From Flavobacterium cellulosilyticum (lineage in GTDB: Bacteria; Bacteroidota; Bacteroidia; Flavobacteriales; Flavobacteriaceae): DNA of 64,000 bases. The number at the start of each line of letters is the position of its first letter. Position 1 is the first letter of the stretch. The notes beneath the pieces are model-generated. The model was not told the DNA's origin. It saw only the letters and a program-made list of their open reading frames with translations, and searched no databases. The position numbers and the translations under genes are program-made. Location of the stretch: NCBI RefSeq assembly GCF_004349355.1, contig NZ_SMFK01000005.1, positions 186,001 through 250,000 on the forward strand, in the 5' to 3' direction. Below are positions 27,889 through 36,939 of the stretch, in pieces.

Positions 27889-28173
27889 AATCAAATTTAA
27901 TGATTTTACTTTAGTAAAACAAATGTATAAATAAACAAATAGCTAAAAATGAGAAAGTTATGTTATTTGGGATTGCACGTCCTTTTTCTTGAGTGCTCCA
28001 TTTGTATCTTCATTTTGTGTAATAGAAAATAAATTATAATCCTTAAAATAGTTTTGATGGTACAAAAATTGCAATTATCGCCGTTTACAATGGAAATGGC
28101 ATTGCTAAAAGTACAATTTGCCGAAGAATCTAGGAATTTTCGACATGGAAAGGTTTCGCTACAGCTGGAATAA
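27889..28173 (+). pseudogene. Truncated duplicate of the DUF1348 gene and its upstream region
   Basis: From AATCAAATTTAATGATTTTACTT through GAATGCTCC-like text to the coding start, this repeats 29005-29258. The start ATG 28057 opens VQKLQLSPFTMEMALLKVQFAEE, parallel to [23 protein letters not shown] in the intact gene at 29177. The match ends after GCCGAAGAA and an unrelated tail stops at 28173 (38 codons). The preceding 27593-27888 shows nothing I can name. Confidence 0.75.
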
Positions 28174-28194
28174 AACGGTTTTTCAAAGTAGATT

Positions 28195-28884
28195 TTATAT
28201 TATGAACTGATTTAGTTTTTTTACGTTTTTCTCTCTAAGGTACCAATCATTAGACACAAGTTCAATATTTTCGACCTTTAAAGTGCCAAAATTATAATTC
28301 TTATATTGCTCTAAGAAAATTAAAAAATTTTTTGGGTTTTTCAATTTTTTTCTAAATCTTATCGTAGTAATATGAGCTGTTGATATTGAATATCTAGAAT
28401 CAATGCTATTTTCAAGATCTTCTTTTTTAAAATTTGACCTTAGATTATCACGTAAATTATTTAGGGAATCGTTAGTTGGAAAACCTTTGATCAGAACTCC
28501 TGAATTTGATAAAGTAATACCTTTAAATTCTATTTCAAAATTTTCAACCTCATTAAAGCTCTTGGAAATAATGTCTGAATATTGATTAACTGAGATTTTT
28601 GAAATATTGAAATCTGAATGACAAGAAATGATTGATAAAACAGTTATATGCATATCTGATTTGGGATAATAATATTCTTCAGGTTCAATTTCCTTACTCT
28701 TATTCAGAAAGTTTTCAATTTCAATTTTAATTTTCTCACTTGGTCTAATTAACAAAGTAAGTCCAAACCTTTGATCATTTGGAGAATCGATTAATTCGTC
28801 TATAAAGTAATTGCCCTTAAGGATTTCAATGGATGTTTTATCATGAAGATTGCCGTAAAGTTGATTTAAATTTTCTCGATGCAT
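28195..28884 (-). CDS. 2H phosphoesterase superfamily protein (LigT/2'-5' RNA ligase-like)
   Basis: 229 aa. Two HxT motifs, DMHITVLS at about 77-84 and TAHITTIRF at about 170-178, are spaced as in 2H phosphoesterases (LigT, CPDases), which act on 2'-5' or cyclic phosphodiester bonds in RNA and nucleotides. The rest has low similarity to named members. The gene lies between the two copies of the duplicated DUF1348 segment. Substrate unknown. Confidence 0.75.
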   Translation of the reverse strand: MHRENLNQLYGNLHDKTSIEILKGNYFIDELIDSPNDQRFGLTLLIRPSEKIKIEIENFLNKSKEIEPEEYYYPKSDMHITVLSIISCHSDFNISKISVNQYSDIISKSFNEVENFEIEFKGITLSNSGVLIKGFPTNDSLNNLRDNLRSNFKKEDLENSIDSRYSISTAHITTIRFRKKLKNPKNFLIFLEQYKNYNFGTLKVENIELVSNDWYLREKNVKKLNQFII

Positions 28885-29176
28885 TGTAGTAAAATGAAAT
28901 TGGTTTTTAATAAATTATCTACTAACTTGTATGCACTTACTATATAGCTTTAATCAACTTAAATCATTTAGAATATACACTATTTACTAGTTTGTTCAGT
29001 AGTCAATCAAACTTAGTGATTTTACTTACATATAACTAATGAATTGCTAAAAATCAGACTGTTTAATTGATTGGAAAAATTTCCCATCCTTTTGCGTGAA
29101 TGCTCCATTAGGGTCCCCAAGTTTTGTTGCATCTTTGTATTAATGAAAATATATTATAATTTTAAATAGAGTTTTT

Positions 29177-29590
29177 ATGGAACAAAAATTGCCCTTGCCG
29201 CCGTTTACAATGGAAACGGCTTTGCAAAAAGTACAATTGGCCGAAGATGCCTGGAACAGTAAAGATCCCGAACGTGTTGTAATGGCTTACACTATCGACA
29301 CTGAATGGCGCAACAGAATTGAGTTTATCAACGGTCGTGAAGCCGTAAAAGCATTCCTGAAAGACAAATGGACAAAAGAAATCGACTACAAACTCAAAAA
29401 AGAGTTATGGGGCTTCCGCGAAAATCGAATAGCTGTTCGTTTTGAATACGAATACCACAATGCCGAGGGACAATGGTTCCGCGCCTATGGCAACGAAAAC
29501 TGGGAATTTGATGAAAATGGTTTGATGCAAAAACGATTTGCCAGCATCAATGATTTACCAATCGAGGAAAAAGACAGAAAGTTTAAATAA
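29177..29590 (+). CDS. DUF1348 / NTF2-like fold protein
   Basis: 137 aa. The order [47 protein letters not shown] and [29 protein letters not shown] is the complete DUF1348 pattern within the SnoaL/NTF2-like cone fold. The family has no confirmed role. A truncated duplicate of its 5' part lies at 27889-28173. A 51-codon frame starts directly after its stop (29591-29746). Confidence 0.92.
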   Translation: MEQKLPLPPFTMETALQKVQLAEDAWNSKDPERVVMAYTIDTEWRNRIEFINGREAVKAFLKDKWTKEIDYKLKKELWGFRENRIAVRFEYEYHNAEGQWFRAYGNENWEFDENGLMQKRFASINDLPIEEKDRKFK

Positions 29591-29746
29591 ATGCACACTG
29601 TTAAATTGTTAGAAGCGGAATTTGCATCATTTGATTTTACGGATTTAAAAACAGGTTATACCTTCCCGTCACTTTTATTTTCAATAAAAGACCAGAATAC
29701 TGATCAACAGTTTGGATATATGTATAACTGTAAATTTGAAGATTAA
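29591..29746 (+). CDS. Possible 51 aa small protein
   Basis: ATG follows the DUF1348 stop directly and the frame runs to TAA at 29744-29746 (MHTVKLLEAEFASFDFTDLK...GYMYNCKFED). The composition looks protein-like and soluble, but nothing is recognised and the surroundings are decayed, so it may be a fragment of a larger lost gene. Confidence 0.35.
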   Translation: MHTVKLLEAEFASFDFTDLKTGYTFPSLLFSIKDQNTDQQFGYMYNCKFED

Positions 29747-29780
29747 TTGGTTTTAACTAAATTTACTAAAAAAGAAAAAG

Positions 29781-30663
29781 ATGTTCGACGAATCTACTTT
29801 TACTTTGATTAATCCAAAAATTGGAAACCGCCCTATAAATTAACAACTTTTAATAGCAATTGCCATTTTGACGAAATACAGGGACTGAATTATTTTTCGT
29901 TGATTTGGATTATAAAAGGAAAAGGATTGGATACTGCTGACTTTTCTGAAAATCCTTTCAAAGCAGGAAATCTATTTGCCTTTTGTCCATGCCAACCATT
30001 TATGTTGGCTTCTAAAGAAAAATTGGAAGGTGTTGTTTTAAATTTTCACCCCGAATTTTTTGTATTCACAAGCACCAAGGCGAGATTGCCTGCGATGGAA
30101 TTTTATTCAATAATATTTTCAAACTGCCTTATGTTGCCGTTGATGAGGTTTCTAAAAAAACTTTTGAAATGGTGATTGAACAGATAAAAACGGAAATGCA
30201 AAATCCAGAATTGGCATAATATGAATTGCTGGTTTCTTATCTCAAAATATTTTTGATTACCGCCACCAGATTCAAAAAACAACAACAACCCGATGAAGAA
30301 TATCTAGAAAAAACGGATCCCAAAGAACCTTTTAATCTTTGGAATTTAAAGAATTATATTGAGTTGCATTTCAAAACCAAGCACTCTGCCAGTGATTATG
30401 CCGATATGTTGCATATTACACCACAGGCTTTGGCTAAAATTACTTAGAACCATTTCAATTAAACATTAACACATTTAATTTCGGAGCGTATTATTATTGA
30501 ATCCAAAAGAGAATTGTATCTGACCAATAAAGCGGTCAAAGAAATCGCTTCCGAATTGGGTTATGAAGATGAACATTATTTCAGTCTTTTTTTCAAAAAT
30601 AACTCAGCAGTTTCTCCACAAACGTATCGGGAAACTGTTGGTTTTGCAAGAGGGATGGTTTGA
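29781..30663 (+). pseudogene. Degraded AraC-family transcriptional regulator
   Basis: An AraC-type gene can be followed through several frames: FDESTFTLINPKIG, then a cupin-like sensor part (ALVIWIIKG-type, NLFAFCPCQPFML), and a C-terminal HTH (YIELHFKTKHSASDYADMLHITPQALAKIT, then LTNKAVKEIASELGYEDEHYFSLFFK, SPQTYRETVGF). Frameshifts and stops interrupt it, for example at 29838-29840, near 30090, at 30217-30219 and after the first helix at 30445-30447. It cannot make a working regulator. Confidence 0.85.
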
Positions 30664-30718
30664 TTTCGTTTTGTTGAAATAGTCATTCTTTTTTTGTAAA
30701 TTTATTCAAATAAATGTT

Positions 30719-31567
30719 ATGAATATTCCTATTCCAATTGACTGTACAGAAATCCTAAAAAGATACAGACCTATCCTTTCAAATTCTCATAAAGGAATGC
30801 TAGGACATGCTTTATTAATAGGAGGCAGTTATGGTAAAATAGGAGCTATGGTTTTGGCTTCAAAAGCTTGTTTGAAAACAGGTTGTGGATTGGTGACGAC
30901 TTTTATTCCAAGTTGTGGTTATGAAACCCTCCAAACTGCTGTTCCTGAAGTAATGGTCCAAACCGATATAAACGAAAAACATATTTCAAGATGCGAATTC
31001 AATTTTGCACCTCAAGCTATTGGTATTGGTCCAGGAATGGGACAGGATCTAGGAACTCAAAAAGCATTTCACGAAATTTTAAAAAAACACTTCACTCCTT
31101 TGGTGATTGATGCAGATGCTATCAATATATTGGCTAAAAACAAAAAATGGATTGAATTACTGCCATCTAAGACCATTCTTACGCCGCATCAAAAAGAATT
31201 AGAACGCCTCATTGGAAAATGGAATTCCGAAACCGAAAAAATGGAAAAAACTATGGTACTTTCAAAACAATACGAACTAATTATAGTTATGAAAGGTAGT
31301 CCTACTTTAGTAATTGATGGTGAAAAAATTTATGAAAATACTACTGGGAATGCTGCATTGGCAACAGCCGGATCAGGAGATGTGCTCACAGGAATGATTA
31401 CGAGTTTGCTAGCGCAATCCTACGAACCTATTGATGCAGCTCTTCTTGGAGTTTATCTGCATGGTTTAACTGCCGATATTGCATTGCCTGTAACTGGCTA
31501 CCAATCCTTTATCGCCTCCGATTGTATCGCCTATATTGGAAAAGCCTATTTGAGTTTGGGAAAGTAA
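30719..31567 (+). CDS. nnrD: ADP-dependent (S)-NAD(P)H-hydrate dehydratase
   Basis: 282 aa ribokinase-like enzyme that repairs hydrated NAD(P)H. Signatures: [19 protein letters not shown] near the N-terminus, [31 protein letters not shown] and [19 protein letters not shown] with the catalytic Asp of GSGD. The epimerase half that many bacteria fuse in front is missing, so the protein is the dehydratase domain alone. It is convergent with thrC. Confidence 0.94.
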   Translation: MNIPIPIDCTEILKRYRPILSNSHKGMLGHALLIGGSYGKIGAMVLASKACLKTGCGLVTTFIPSCGYETLQTAVPEVMVQTDINEKHISRCEFNFAPQAIGIGPGMGQDLGTQKAFHEILKKHFTPLVIDADAINILAKNKKWIELLPSKTILTPHQKELERLIGKWNSETEKMEKTMVLSKQYELIIVMKGSPTLVIDGEKIYENTTGNAALATAGSGDVLTGMITSLLAQSYEPIDAALLGVYLHGLTADIALPVTGYQSFIASDCIAYIGKAYLSLGK

Positions 31568-31672
31568 TTTTATCAAACGAATAAGTCATTTACGTTGATT
31601 TATTTAAAAGAAAAATCCGTGGAAATCTGTTAACTCAATGTAATCCATGGCCAATTTTTAGTTATAAAACAA

Positions 31673-31718
31673 AATTGCACTAACAACCACAAAATAATTA
31701 GTGGAAATTAGTGCAATT
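31673..31718. terminator. Bidirectional hairpin between nnrD and thrC
   Basis: AATTGCACTAA (31673-31683) pairs with TTAGTGCAATT (31708-31718), with an inner CCAC/GTGG pair. It sits between convergent stops; no good T-run follows, so termination is likely but not certain. Confidence 0.55.
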
Positions 31719-31741
31719 GGTGTTTAAAATAGATAGTATTA

Positions 31742-33031
31742 TTATCCTAAAAACGCCTTCAATTCTTCATAAGTCTTGATTTTTGTACTCACTTTTTCTT
31801 TTCCTAACACACTTTCTATTTGTGTTGGAATAGGTAATTTTATATTTAAAGCAGGTTCTACTACATCCAAAAATTTGATAGGATGGGCGGTTTCTAAGAA
31901 AATCCCAATCGCATTTGGAAAATTGATCATTTCTTTTTTTAATCCTAAATAACCTACTGCTCCGTGAGGTTCTGCAATATAACCGTCTGTTTTATAAATG
32001 GTTTGCATCGCAGCTGTAGTCTCTTCATCAGTATACGAATAAGAAGAAAAATCCTTTCTGAATTGCTCCAAATCGTTGTTGTACATTTCCTGAATTCGGA
32101 TAAAATTACTTGGATTTCCAACATCCATGGCATTGGAAATAGTAGCTTTTGAAGGCTTTGGATCGTAATTTCCTTTTTCTAAAAATCGAGGAACGGTATC
32201 GTTTACATTCGTTGAAGCCACGAAATGTTCGATTGGTAAACCTAATTTTTTGGCCATGATTCCAGCACAAATATTTCCAAAATTTCCACTTGGACAAGAA
32301 AATACTAAAAGTTTGTTTTCGGATTTTAATTGCTTGTAAGCAAAGAAAAAGTAAAACATTTGAGGCAACCAACGGGCAATATTTATCGAATTGGCCGATG
32401 TCAGCTTGTGATGTTTTAGACTTTCGTCTAAAAAGGCTTTTTTGACCATATCTTGACAATCATCAAAAACACCATCTACTTCAAGTGCTCTGATGTTTTG
32501 TCCTAAAGTTGTTAGTTGTCTTTCTTGGATGTCGCTCACTTTCCCCGAAGGGTATAATATCACTACATCAACACCTTGAACCCCAAGAAAACCACTCGCA
32601 ACTGCACCACCTGTATCTCCAGAAGTAGCAACAAGAACTGTGTTTTTATTGTCCTTTTTGTCTTTATTGAAATAACCCAAGCAACGCGACATAAAACGAG
32701 CGCCAACGTCTTTGAACGCCATTGTAGGTCCGTGATATAGTTCTAAGGCGTAGATTGAATCTTCAACTTTCACCGTTGGGAAATCGAAACTTAAAGTTTC
32801 GGCAATGATTTGTTTTAAAGTTTCAGTAGGAATTTCGTCGCCTACAAATTGTTGGATAACTTCAAAAGCAATTGCTTCATTGCTTAAATTTTCTATATTT
32901 TTGAAAAAATCACTATTTAATGGAGTAATGGATTCTGGAAAATACAATCCTTTATCGGCTGCTAATCCTTGAATTACCGCTTCTTGGAAAGAAACTTTTG
33001 GAGCATTATGGTTTAAACTGTAGTATTTCAT
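31742..33031 (-). CDS. thrC: Threonine synthase
   Basis: 429 aa PLP enzyme that turns O-phospho-L-homoserine into threonine, the last step of the pathway. It begins KYYSLNHNAPKVSFQEAVIQGLAADKGLY; the PLP lysine lies in GPTMAFKDVGARF, and VATSGDTGGAVASGFLG is the substrate-binding loop. The C-terminal EPHGAVGYLGL is present. Length matches the E. coli-type enzyme. It is the last gene of thrA-thrB-thrC. Confidence 0.97.
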   Translation of the reverse strand: MKYYSLNHNAPKVSFQEAVIQGLAADKGLYFPESITPLNSDFFKNIENLSNEAIAFEVIQQFVGDEIPTETLKQIIAETLSFDFPTVKVEDSIYALELYHGPTMAFKDVGARFMSRCLGYFNKDKKDNKNTVLVATSGDTGGAVASGFLGVQGVDVVILYPSGKVSDIQERQLTTLGQNIRALEVDGVFDDCQDMVKKAFLDESLKHHKLTSANSINIARWLPQMFYFFFAYKQLKSENKLLVFSCPSGNFGNICAGIMAKKLGLPIEHFVASTNVNDTVPRFLEKGNYDPKPSKATISNAMDVGNPSNFIRIQEMYNNDLEQFRKDFSSYSYTDEETTAAMQTIYKTDGYIAEPHGAVGYLGLKKEMINFPNAIGIFLETAHPIKFLDVVEPALNIKLPIPTQIESVLGKEKVSTKIKTYEELKAFLG

Positions 33032-33057
33032 TTTTTTATTTACGATTTACAATATTT

Positions 33058-33091
33058 GATATACGATTTTGTAATTCTAACTTCGTATATC
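33058..33091 (-). other. Hairpin between thrB and thrC
   Basis: GATATACGA (33058-33066) pairs perfectly with TCGTATATC (33083-33091) in the 74-base thrB-thrC spacer. It may tune mRNA stability in the operon; it has no T-run. Confidence 0.4.
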
Positions 33092-33105
33092 GTATTTCTA
33101 ACTTC

Positions 33106-34026
33106 TTATATTATACTTACACCTTCTGGATTCACTTTTGAAACGTGAATTTCATAAGGCAAATTAATTTTGTCATAAACTGCACTCATCGCTTTGGCGA
33201 TTCTTTCGGCGGTGTCTTTTCCTTTGCTTAACGCAAAAATAGAAGGACCTGAACCTGAAATCCCCGAACCTAAGGCTCCATTATCATAAGCGGTTTGCTT
33301 AATCAAATCGAAACCAGGAATCAAAATACTGCGAACCGGTTCGATGATTTCATCATGTAAAGAACGACCAATCAATTCGTAATCTTTGGTATACAATCCA
33401 GCAATTAATCCGCCTACATTTCCCCATTGGGTTATGGCACTTTTCAAGGAAACTGTTTGTTTTAATACCGAACGCGCATCCGATGTTTTCAGTTCAATTT
33501 GAGGATGAACTACTGTTGCATATAATTCCTCTGGACTGTCAATTTTGATTATGTCTAATGGATTGGAACATCTTACCAAAGTAAAACCTCCCAATAGGCA
33601 AGGGGCTACATTATCGGCGTGGGCATTTCCGCTAGCTAATTTTTCGCCTTGCATGGCAAATTTCACCAATTCTTTGCGGGTAAATGGACGACCCAATAAT
33701 TCGTTGATTCCAAAAACAGCTCCGGCTGAACTGGCAGCACTACTTCCGATTCCGCTTCCTGCCTTGATGTGCTTGTATATTTCTATTTCAAAACCAAGTT
33801 CGGTGTCCACTTCTTCCATCATTGCTAAAGCAGCCACTCCAGCTACATTGTTTTCAGTTTCCATTGGCAAATCGGCACCTACAATTTTTGTGATTCGAAT
33901 CCCTTTTACATCCGATTTTCTTATAATCATTTCGTCGCCTGCAGTAGTCAAACAAAGTCCCAGAACATCAAAACCACAAGAAAGATTGGCAATGGTTGCA
34001 GGGCAAAAAAGTTTTATTTCATTCAT
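33106..34026 (-). CDS. thrB: Homoserine kinase (GHMP family)
   Basis: 306 aa. It phosphorylates homoserine for ThrC. GHMP motifs: ATIANLSCGFDVLGLCL at the start, the ATP loop in KAGSGIGSSAASSAGAVFG, and GALGSGISGSGPSIFAL in the C-terminal part. Length is typical. It lies between thrA (91 bases upstream) and thrC (74 bases downstream) on the same strand. Confidence 0.97.
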   Translation of the reverse strand: MNEIKLFCPATIANLSCGFDVLGLCLTTAGDEMIIRKSDVKGIRITKIVGADLPMETENNVAGVAALAMMEEVDTELGFEIEIYKHIKAGSGIGSSAASSAGAVFGINELLGRPFTRKELVKFAMQGEKLASGNAHADNVAPCLLGGFTLVRCSNPLDIIKIDSPEELYATVVHPQIELKTSDARSVLKQTVSLKSAITQWGNVGGLIAGLYTKDYELIGRSLHDEIIEPVRSILIPGFDLIKQTAYDNGALGSGISGSGPSIFALSKGKDTAERIAKAMSAVYDKINLPYEIHVSKVNPEGVSII

Positions 34027-34055
34027 ATAATAGTCTTAAAGTCTAAAGTCATAAG

Positions 34056-34098
34056 GTCTTAAAGATTAACAGTTTTACTGGCTTTGAATCTTTAAGAC
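34056..34098 (-). other. Hairpin between thrA and thrB
   Basis: GTCTTAAAGATT (34056-34067) pairs with AATCTTTAAGAC (34087-34098); an imperfect extension (AGTCATAAG / TTTGACT) lengthens the stem. It lies in the 91-base spacer and is surrounded by repeats of GTCTTAAAG-like words. Confidence 0.45.
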
Positions 34099-34117
34099 TT
34101 TTGACTTGTTGACAGAT

Positions 34118-36565
34118 TTAAATGTTTCCTACACGAATTACATCAGCAAAAATTCCTGATGCTGTAACTGCAGCACCAGCACCAGCACCTTTTATTAGTA
34201 AAGGTTGGTCAACATACCGATCCGTGTAAAATTGTACAATATTATCTTTTCCTTCCAGATTATAGAAAGGACTTTCTTTTGGGATAAATTCTAATCCAAC
34301 GCTAGCTTTTCCGTTTTCGAAAGTAGCGACATATTTCAAACGACATTCTTTTGCTTTTGCTTCTTTCAGTAAATTTTCAAAATGGGCTGCATTCTTGATT
34401 AACGATTTAAAAAAATCTTCGTTATTTGTTGTTGCCAAACATTCTGCCGGTAAAAATGATATGTTGGTGATATCTTCGATATCAAATTGGTAACCGCTTT
34501 CGCGAATTAGAATTAATATCTTTCGGGCAACATCAACGCCACTTAAATCAATTGTTGGATCTGGTTCAGTGAATCCTTGTACTCCGGCTTCTTTTACAAC
34601 ATCGTGAAACGAATTGTTTTCATCGAAATTGTTGAAAATAAAGTTCAAACTTCCAGATAAAACGGCTTGTATTTTGTTCACTTTATCGCCAGAAGCAATT
34701 AAGTGTTTCAAGGTGTCAATAATTGGTAAACCTGCTCCTACATTGGTTTCAAATAAGAAAGGCGCATTGTATTTTCGTGATAATTGTTTCAAGTAACTGT
34801 AATTATCATAAGCTGAAGAACAAGCAATTTTATTACAAGTAACGACTGCTATATTTTGTTTTAAGAAATGTTCATACGATTGTGAAACACTTTCATTTGC
34901 TGTAATATCTACAAAAATACTGTTGCGTAAATTGAGTGCTTTTACATTTGAGATAAAGTGTTCTTTATTTGCATTTTCGCCATTTTCTAATGTAGATTTC
35001 CAATTTTTTAGGGAAATGCCTTCTTCGTCAAAAAGCATTTTTCTAGAATTGGATACAGCAATAACTCTAAGGTTTATTTTTAGATTCTCTTTTAGGAATT
35101 TTTTTTGTTGATGAATTTGTTCAATAAATTTTTCACCTACGTTTCCAACACCCATTACAAATAAATTCAGCTGTTTGGTATTTTCTTCAAAGAAGTTTTC
35201 ATGAAGCGTATTCAGTGCTTTTTTAACATCTCTTTCGTTGATTACTGCTGATATGTTTCTTTCGGAAGCACCTTGAGCAATCGCTCTTATATTAACATTG
35301 TTTTTACCTAAAGTACTAAACATTCTACCGCTTAATCCTTGGTGGTTTTTCATGTTTTCACCTACTAAAGCAATTATGCATAGTTTTTTTTCGACAATAC
35401 AAGCATCGATTTTGTTTTGTGCAATTTCAATAGCAAAAGCATTATTTATGGCGTTTTCAGCATTTTCAGCATCGATATCTAGGATTCCAATACAGATTGA
35501 ATGTTCTGAAGAAGCTTGCGTGATGAAAATTACATTGATATCATTTTGAGAAAGCACTTCGAACAATCTTTTTGACGATCCTGTAACTCCAATCATTCCT
35601 GAACCTTCAAGAGTAATCAAGCTAATGTTTTCGATATGACTTATTCCTTTGACAGGATTGGTTTGTGATATGTTTTGGTTTGAAATATAAGTTCCGTCAG
35701 CTTCAGGTTCAAAAGTGTTTTTGATTATTATAGGAATGTTTTTTCTTAAAACAGGCTGAATCGTTGGAGGATATAGCACTTTGGCTCCAAAATGAGATAA
35801 CTCCATCGCTTCTTGATAGGAAATTGTAGCAATAGGTTGTGCTTGTTTAACAATTCTTGGATTAGCAGTAAACATACCATTGACGTCAGACCAAATTTGC
35901 AATTCAGTAGCATTGACAGCAGCGGCTATGATTGCCGCAGTATAATCAGAACCACCACGACCAAGAGTTGTGCCAATATTATCTATAGAATTAGCGATAA
36001 AACCAGGCATAATTACAATTTGTACCTCATTCGAGGCAAAATAATCAGCAATTAGGGAGTTTGATACTTCAAAGTTTACAACCGCTTTACCAAAATTATT
36101 ATTGGTTTTTATTAATTCACGGCTGTCTTTGTAACTACAGTTTTTATTTTGTTGATTGAAGGCTTCTGCAATTATATAAGAAGATAATAATTCTCCAAAA
36201 CTCAAAATAGTATCCGAAGTTCTTGGGGATAATTCGCCAAGCAAGAAACAACCTTCTAATAAAGTATCTAAATGATTGATGATTCTTTTGATATGACTTA
36301 AAGATCTACTTTGCTCACTTACTGGAATTAATTCCTTTATAGCATCTAAATGTTTTTTTTCTATTTCAGAAACTACTTCCTTGAAACTTTCGTCATTAAA
36401 AGCTGCTTTTTGAGATGCAAGAACTAACAAATCGGTTACTTTGGTAAAAGCAGAAACAACAACAACAAGTTTGTCTTTTTTTGCTTTATTGAGGACTATA
36501 TCCAGTACCAATTTTATATTTTGTGCATTGGCTACCGAAGTTCCGCCAAATTTTAATACTTTCAT
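34118..36565 (-). CDS. thrA: Bifunctional aspartokinase / homoserine dehydrogenase
   Basis: 815 aa. The aspartokinase half (about 1-300) begins KVLKFGGTSVANAQN and has FGELLSSYI and GRGGSDYTAA; two ACT regulatory domains follow (about 310-460), the site of threonine feedback in E. coli ThrA. The homoserine dehydrogenase half starts at the NAD-binding VMGVGNVGEKF and includes ETNVGAGLPIIDTLKHL and GFTEPDPTIDLSG. It catalyses the first and third steps from aspartate to threonine. It heads the thr operon, behind a leader peptide with five threonines in a row. Confidence 0.97.
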   Translation of the reverse strand: MKVLKFGGTSVANAQNIKLVLDIVLNKAKKDKLVVVVSAFTKVTDLLVLASQKAAFNDESFKEVVSEIEKKHLDAIKELIPVSEQSRSLSHIKRIINHLDTLLEGCFLLGELSPRTSDTILSFGELLSSYIIAEAFNQQNKNCSYKDSRELIKTNNNFGKAVVNFEVSNSLIADYFASNEVQIVIMPGFIANSIDNIGTTLGRGGSDYTAAIIAAAVNATELQIWSDVNGMFTANPRIVKQAQPIATISYQEAMELSHFGAKVLYPPTIQPVLRKNIPIIIKNTFEPEADGTYISNQNISQTNPVKGISHIENISLITLEGSGMIGVTGSSKRLFEVLSQNDINVIFITQASSEHSICIGILDIDAENAENAINNAFAIEIAQNKIDACIVEKKLCIIALVGENMKNHQGLSGRMFSTLGKNNVNIRAIAQGASERNISAVINERDVKKALNTLHENFFEENTKQLNLFVMGVGNVGEKFIEQIHQQKKFLKENLKINLRVIAVSNSRKMLFDEEGISLKNWKSTLENGENANKEHFISNVKALNLRNSIFVDITANESVSQSYEHFLKQNIAVVTCNKIACSSAYDNYSYLKQLSRKYNAPFLFETNVGAGLPIIDTLKHLIASGDKVNKIQAVLSGSLNFIFNNFDENNSFHDVVKEAGVQGFTEPDPTIDLSGVDVARKILILIRESGYQFDIEDITNISFLPAECLATTNNEDFFKSLIKNAAHFENLLKEAKAKECRLKYVATFENGKASVGLEFIPKESPFYNLEGKDNIVQFYTDRYVDQPLLIKGAGAGAAVTASGIFADVIRVGNI

Positions 36566-36626
36566 TTTATTTTTTTTATTTGAAAAAGCAATGTTTTTTA
36601 TACACCCAAGAACTTTCTTCCTTTAG

Positions 36627-36651
36627 AAAAAAGTATAATAACAGGATTATA
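36627..36651 (-). terminator. Candidate attenuator terminator of the thr leader
   Basis: Between the leader stop and thrA, minus-strand TATAAT-cctgtt-ATTATA forms a short hairpin followed by a six-T run (36632-36627). The stem is all A-T, so strength is modest. Its place fits a threonine-controlled attenuator. Confidence 0.5.
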
Positions 36652-36661
36652 TTTGAAAAGT

Positions 36662-36769
36662 TTACCCCAACGGGGTAGTAGTTGTAGTAGAAGCGGTAAA
36701 TGAAACAGAAAACGCAGCCCAATTTTGAGTTGTTATCAAAGTCTGATATGTTTTGCTGTTATTTTTCAT
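36662..36769 (-). CDS. Threonine operon leader peptide
   Basis: A 35-codon frame from ATG 36769 to TAA 36664-36662. The peptide starts MKNNSKTYQTLITTQN and ends in TASTTTTTPLG: 10 of 35 residues are Thr, five of them consecutive (codons 28-32, ACT ACA ACT ACT ACC). The Thr run and stop overlap a perfect TACCCC-gtt-GGGGTA hairpin. A ribosome stalled for Thr-tRNA would free or block downstream hairpins and control thrABC. The promoter lies 10 bases upstream. A thrL-type role is inferred from composition and location. Confidence 0.85.
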   Translation of the reverse strand: MKNNSKTYQTLITTQNWAAFSVSFTASTTTTTPLG

Positions 36770-36778
36770 TTAATTCTC

Positions 36779-36807
36779 CAAAAGTACAGTTTTTTATAAA
36801 ATAACAA
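36779..36807 (-). promoter_or_regulatory. Promoter of the thr operon
   Basis: Minus-strand TTG (36807-36805), an 18-base spacer and TACTTTTG (36786-36779) make a full flavobacterial promoter, just before the leader peptide start. Confidence 0.75.
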
Positions 36808-36939
36808 AACCTTTTATTCAGTTTTTGCGAATATTTTAAAAAACGCGATATTAAAAAAAGAATATTAATTATTTTGACTCAAAACCTTGCTTTTTAATAT
36901 TGAATTATTGAATTTTGAGCTAACAAAAGTTAAAGTGAA

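Noticed and set aside
36100-36300. Open frames opposite thrA
   Set aside because: They are shadows of a well-supported gene, with no start context or recognisable motifs.
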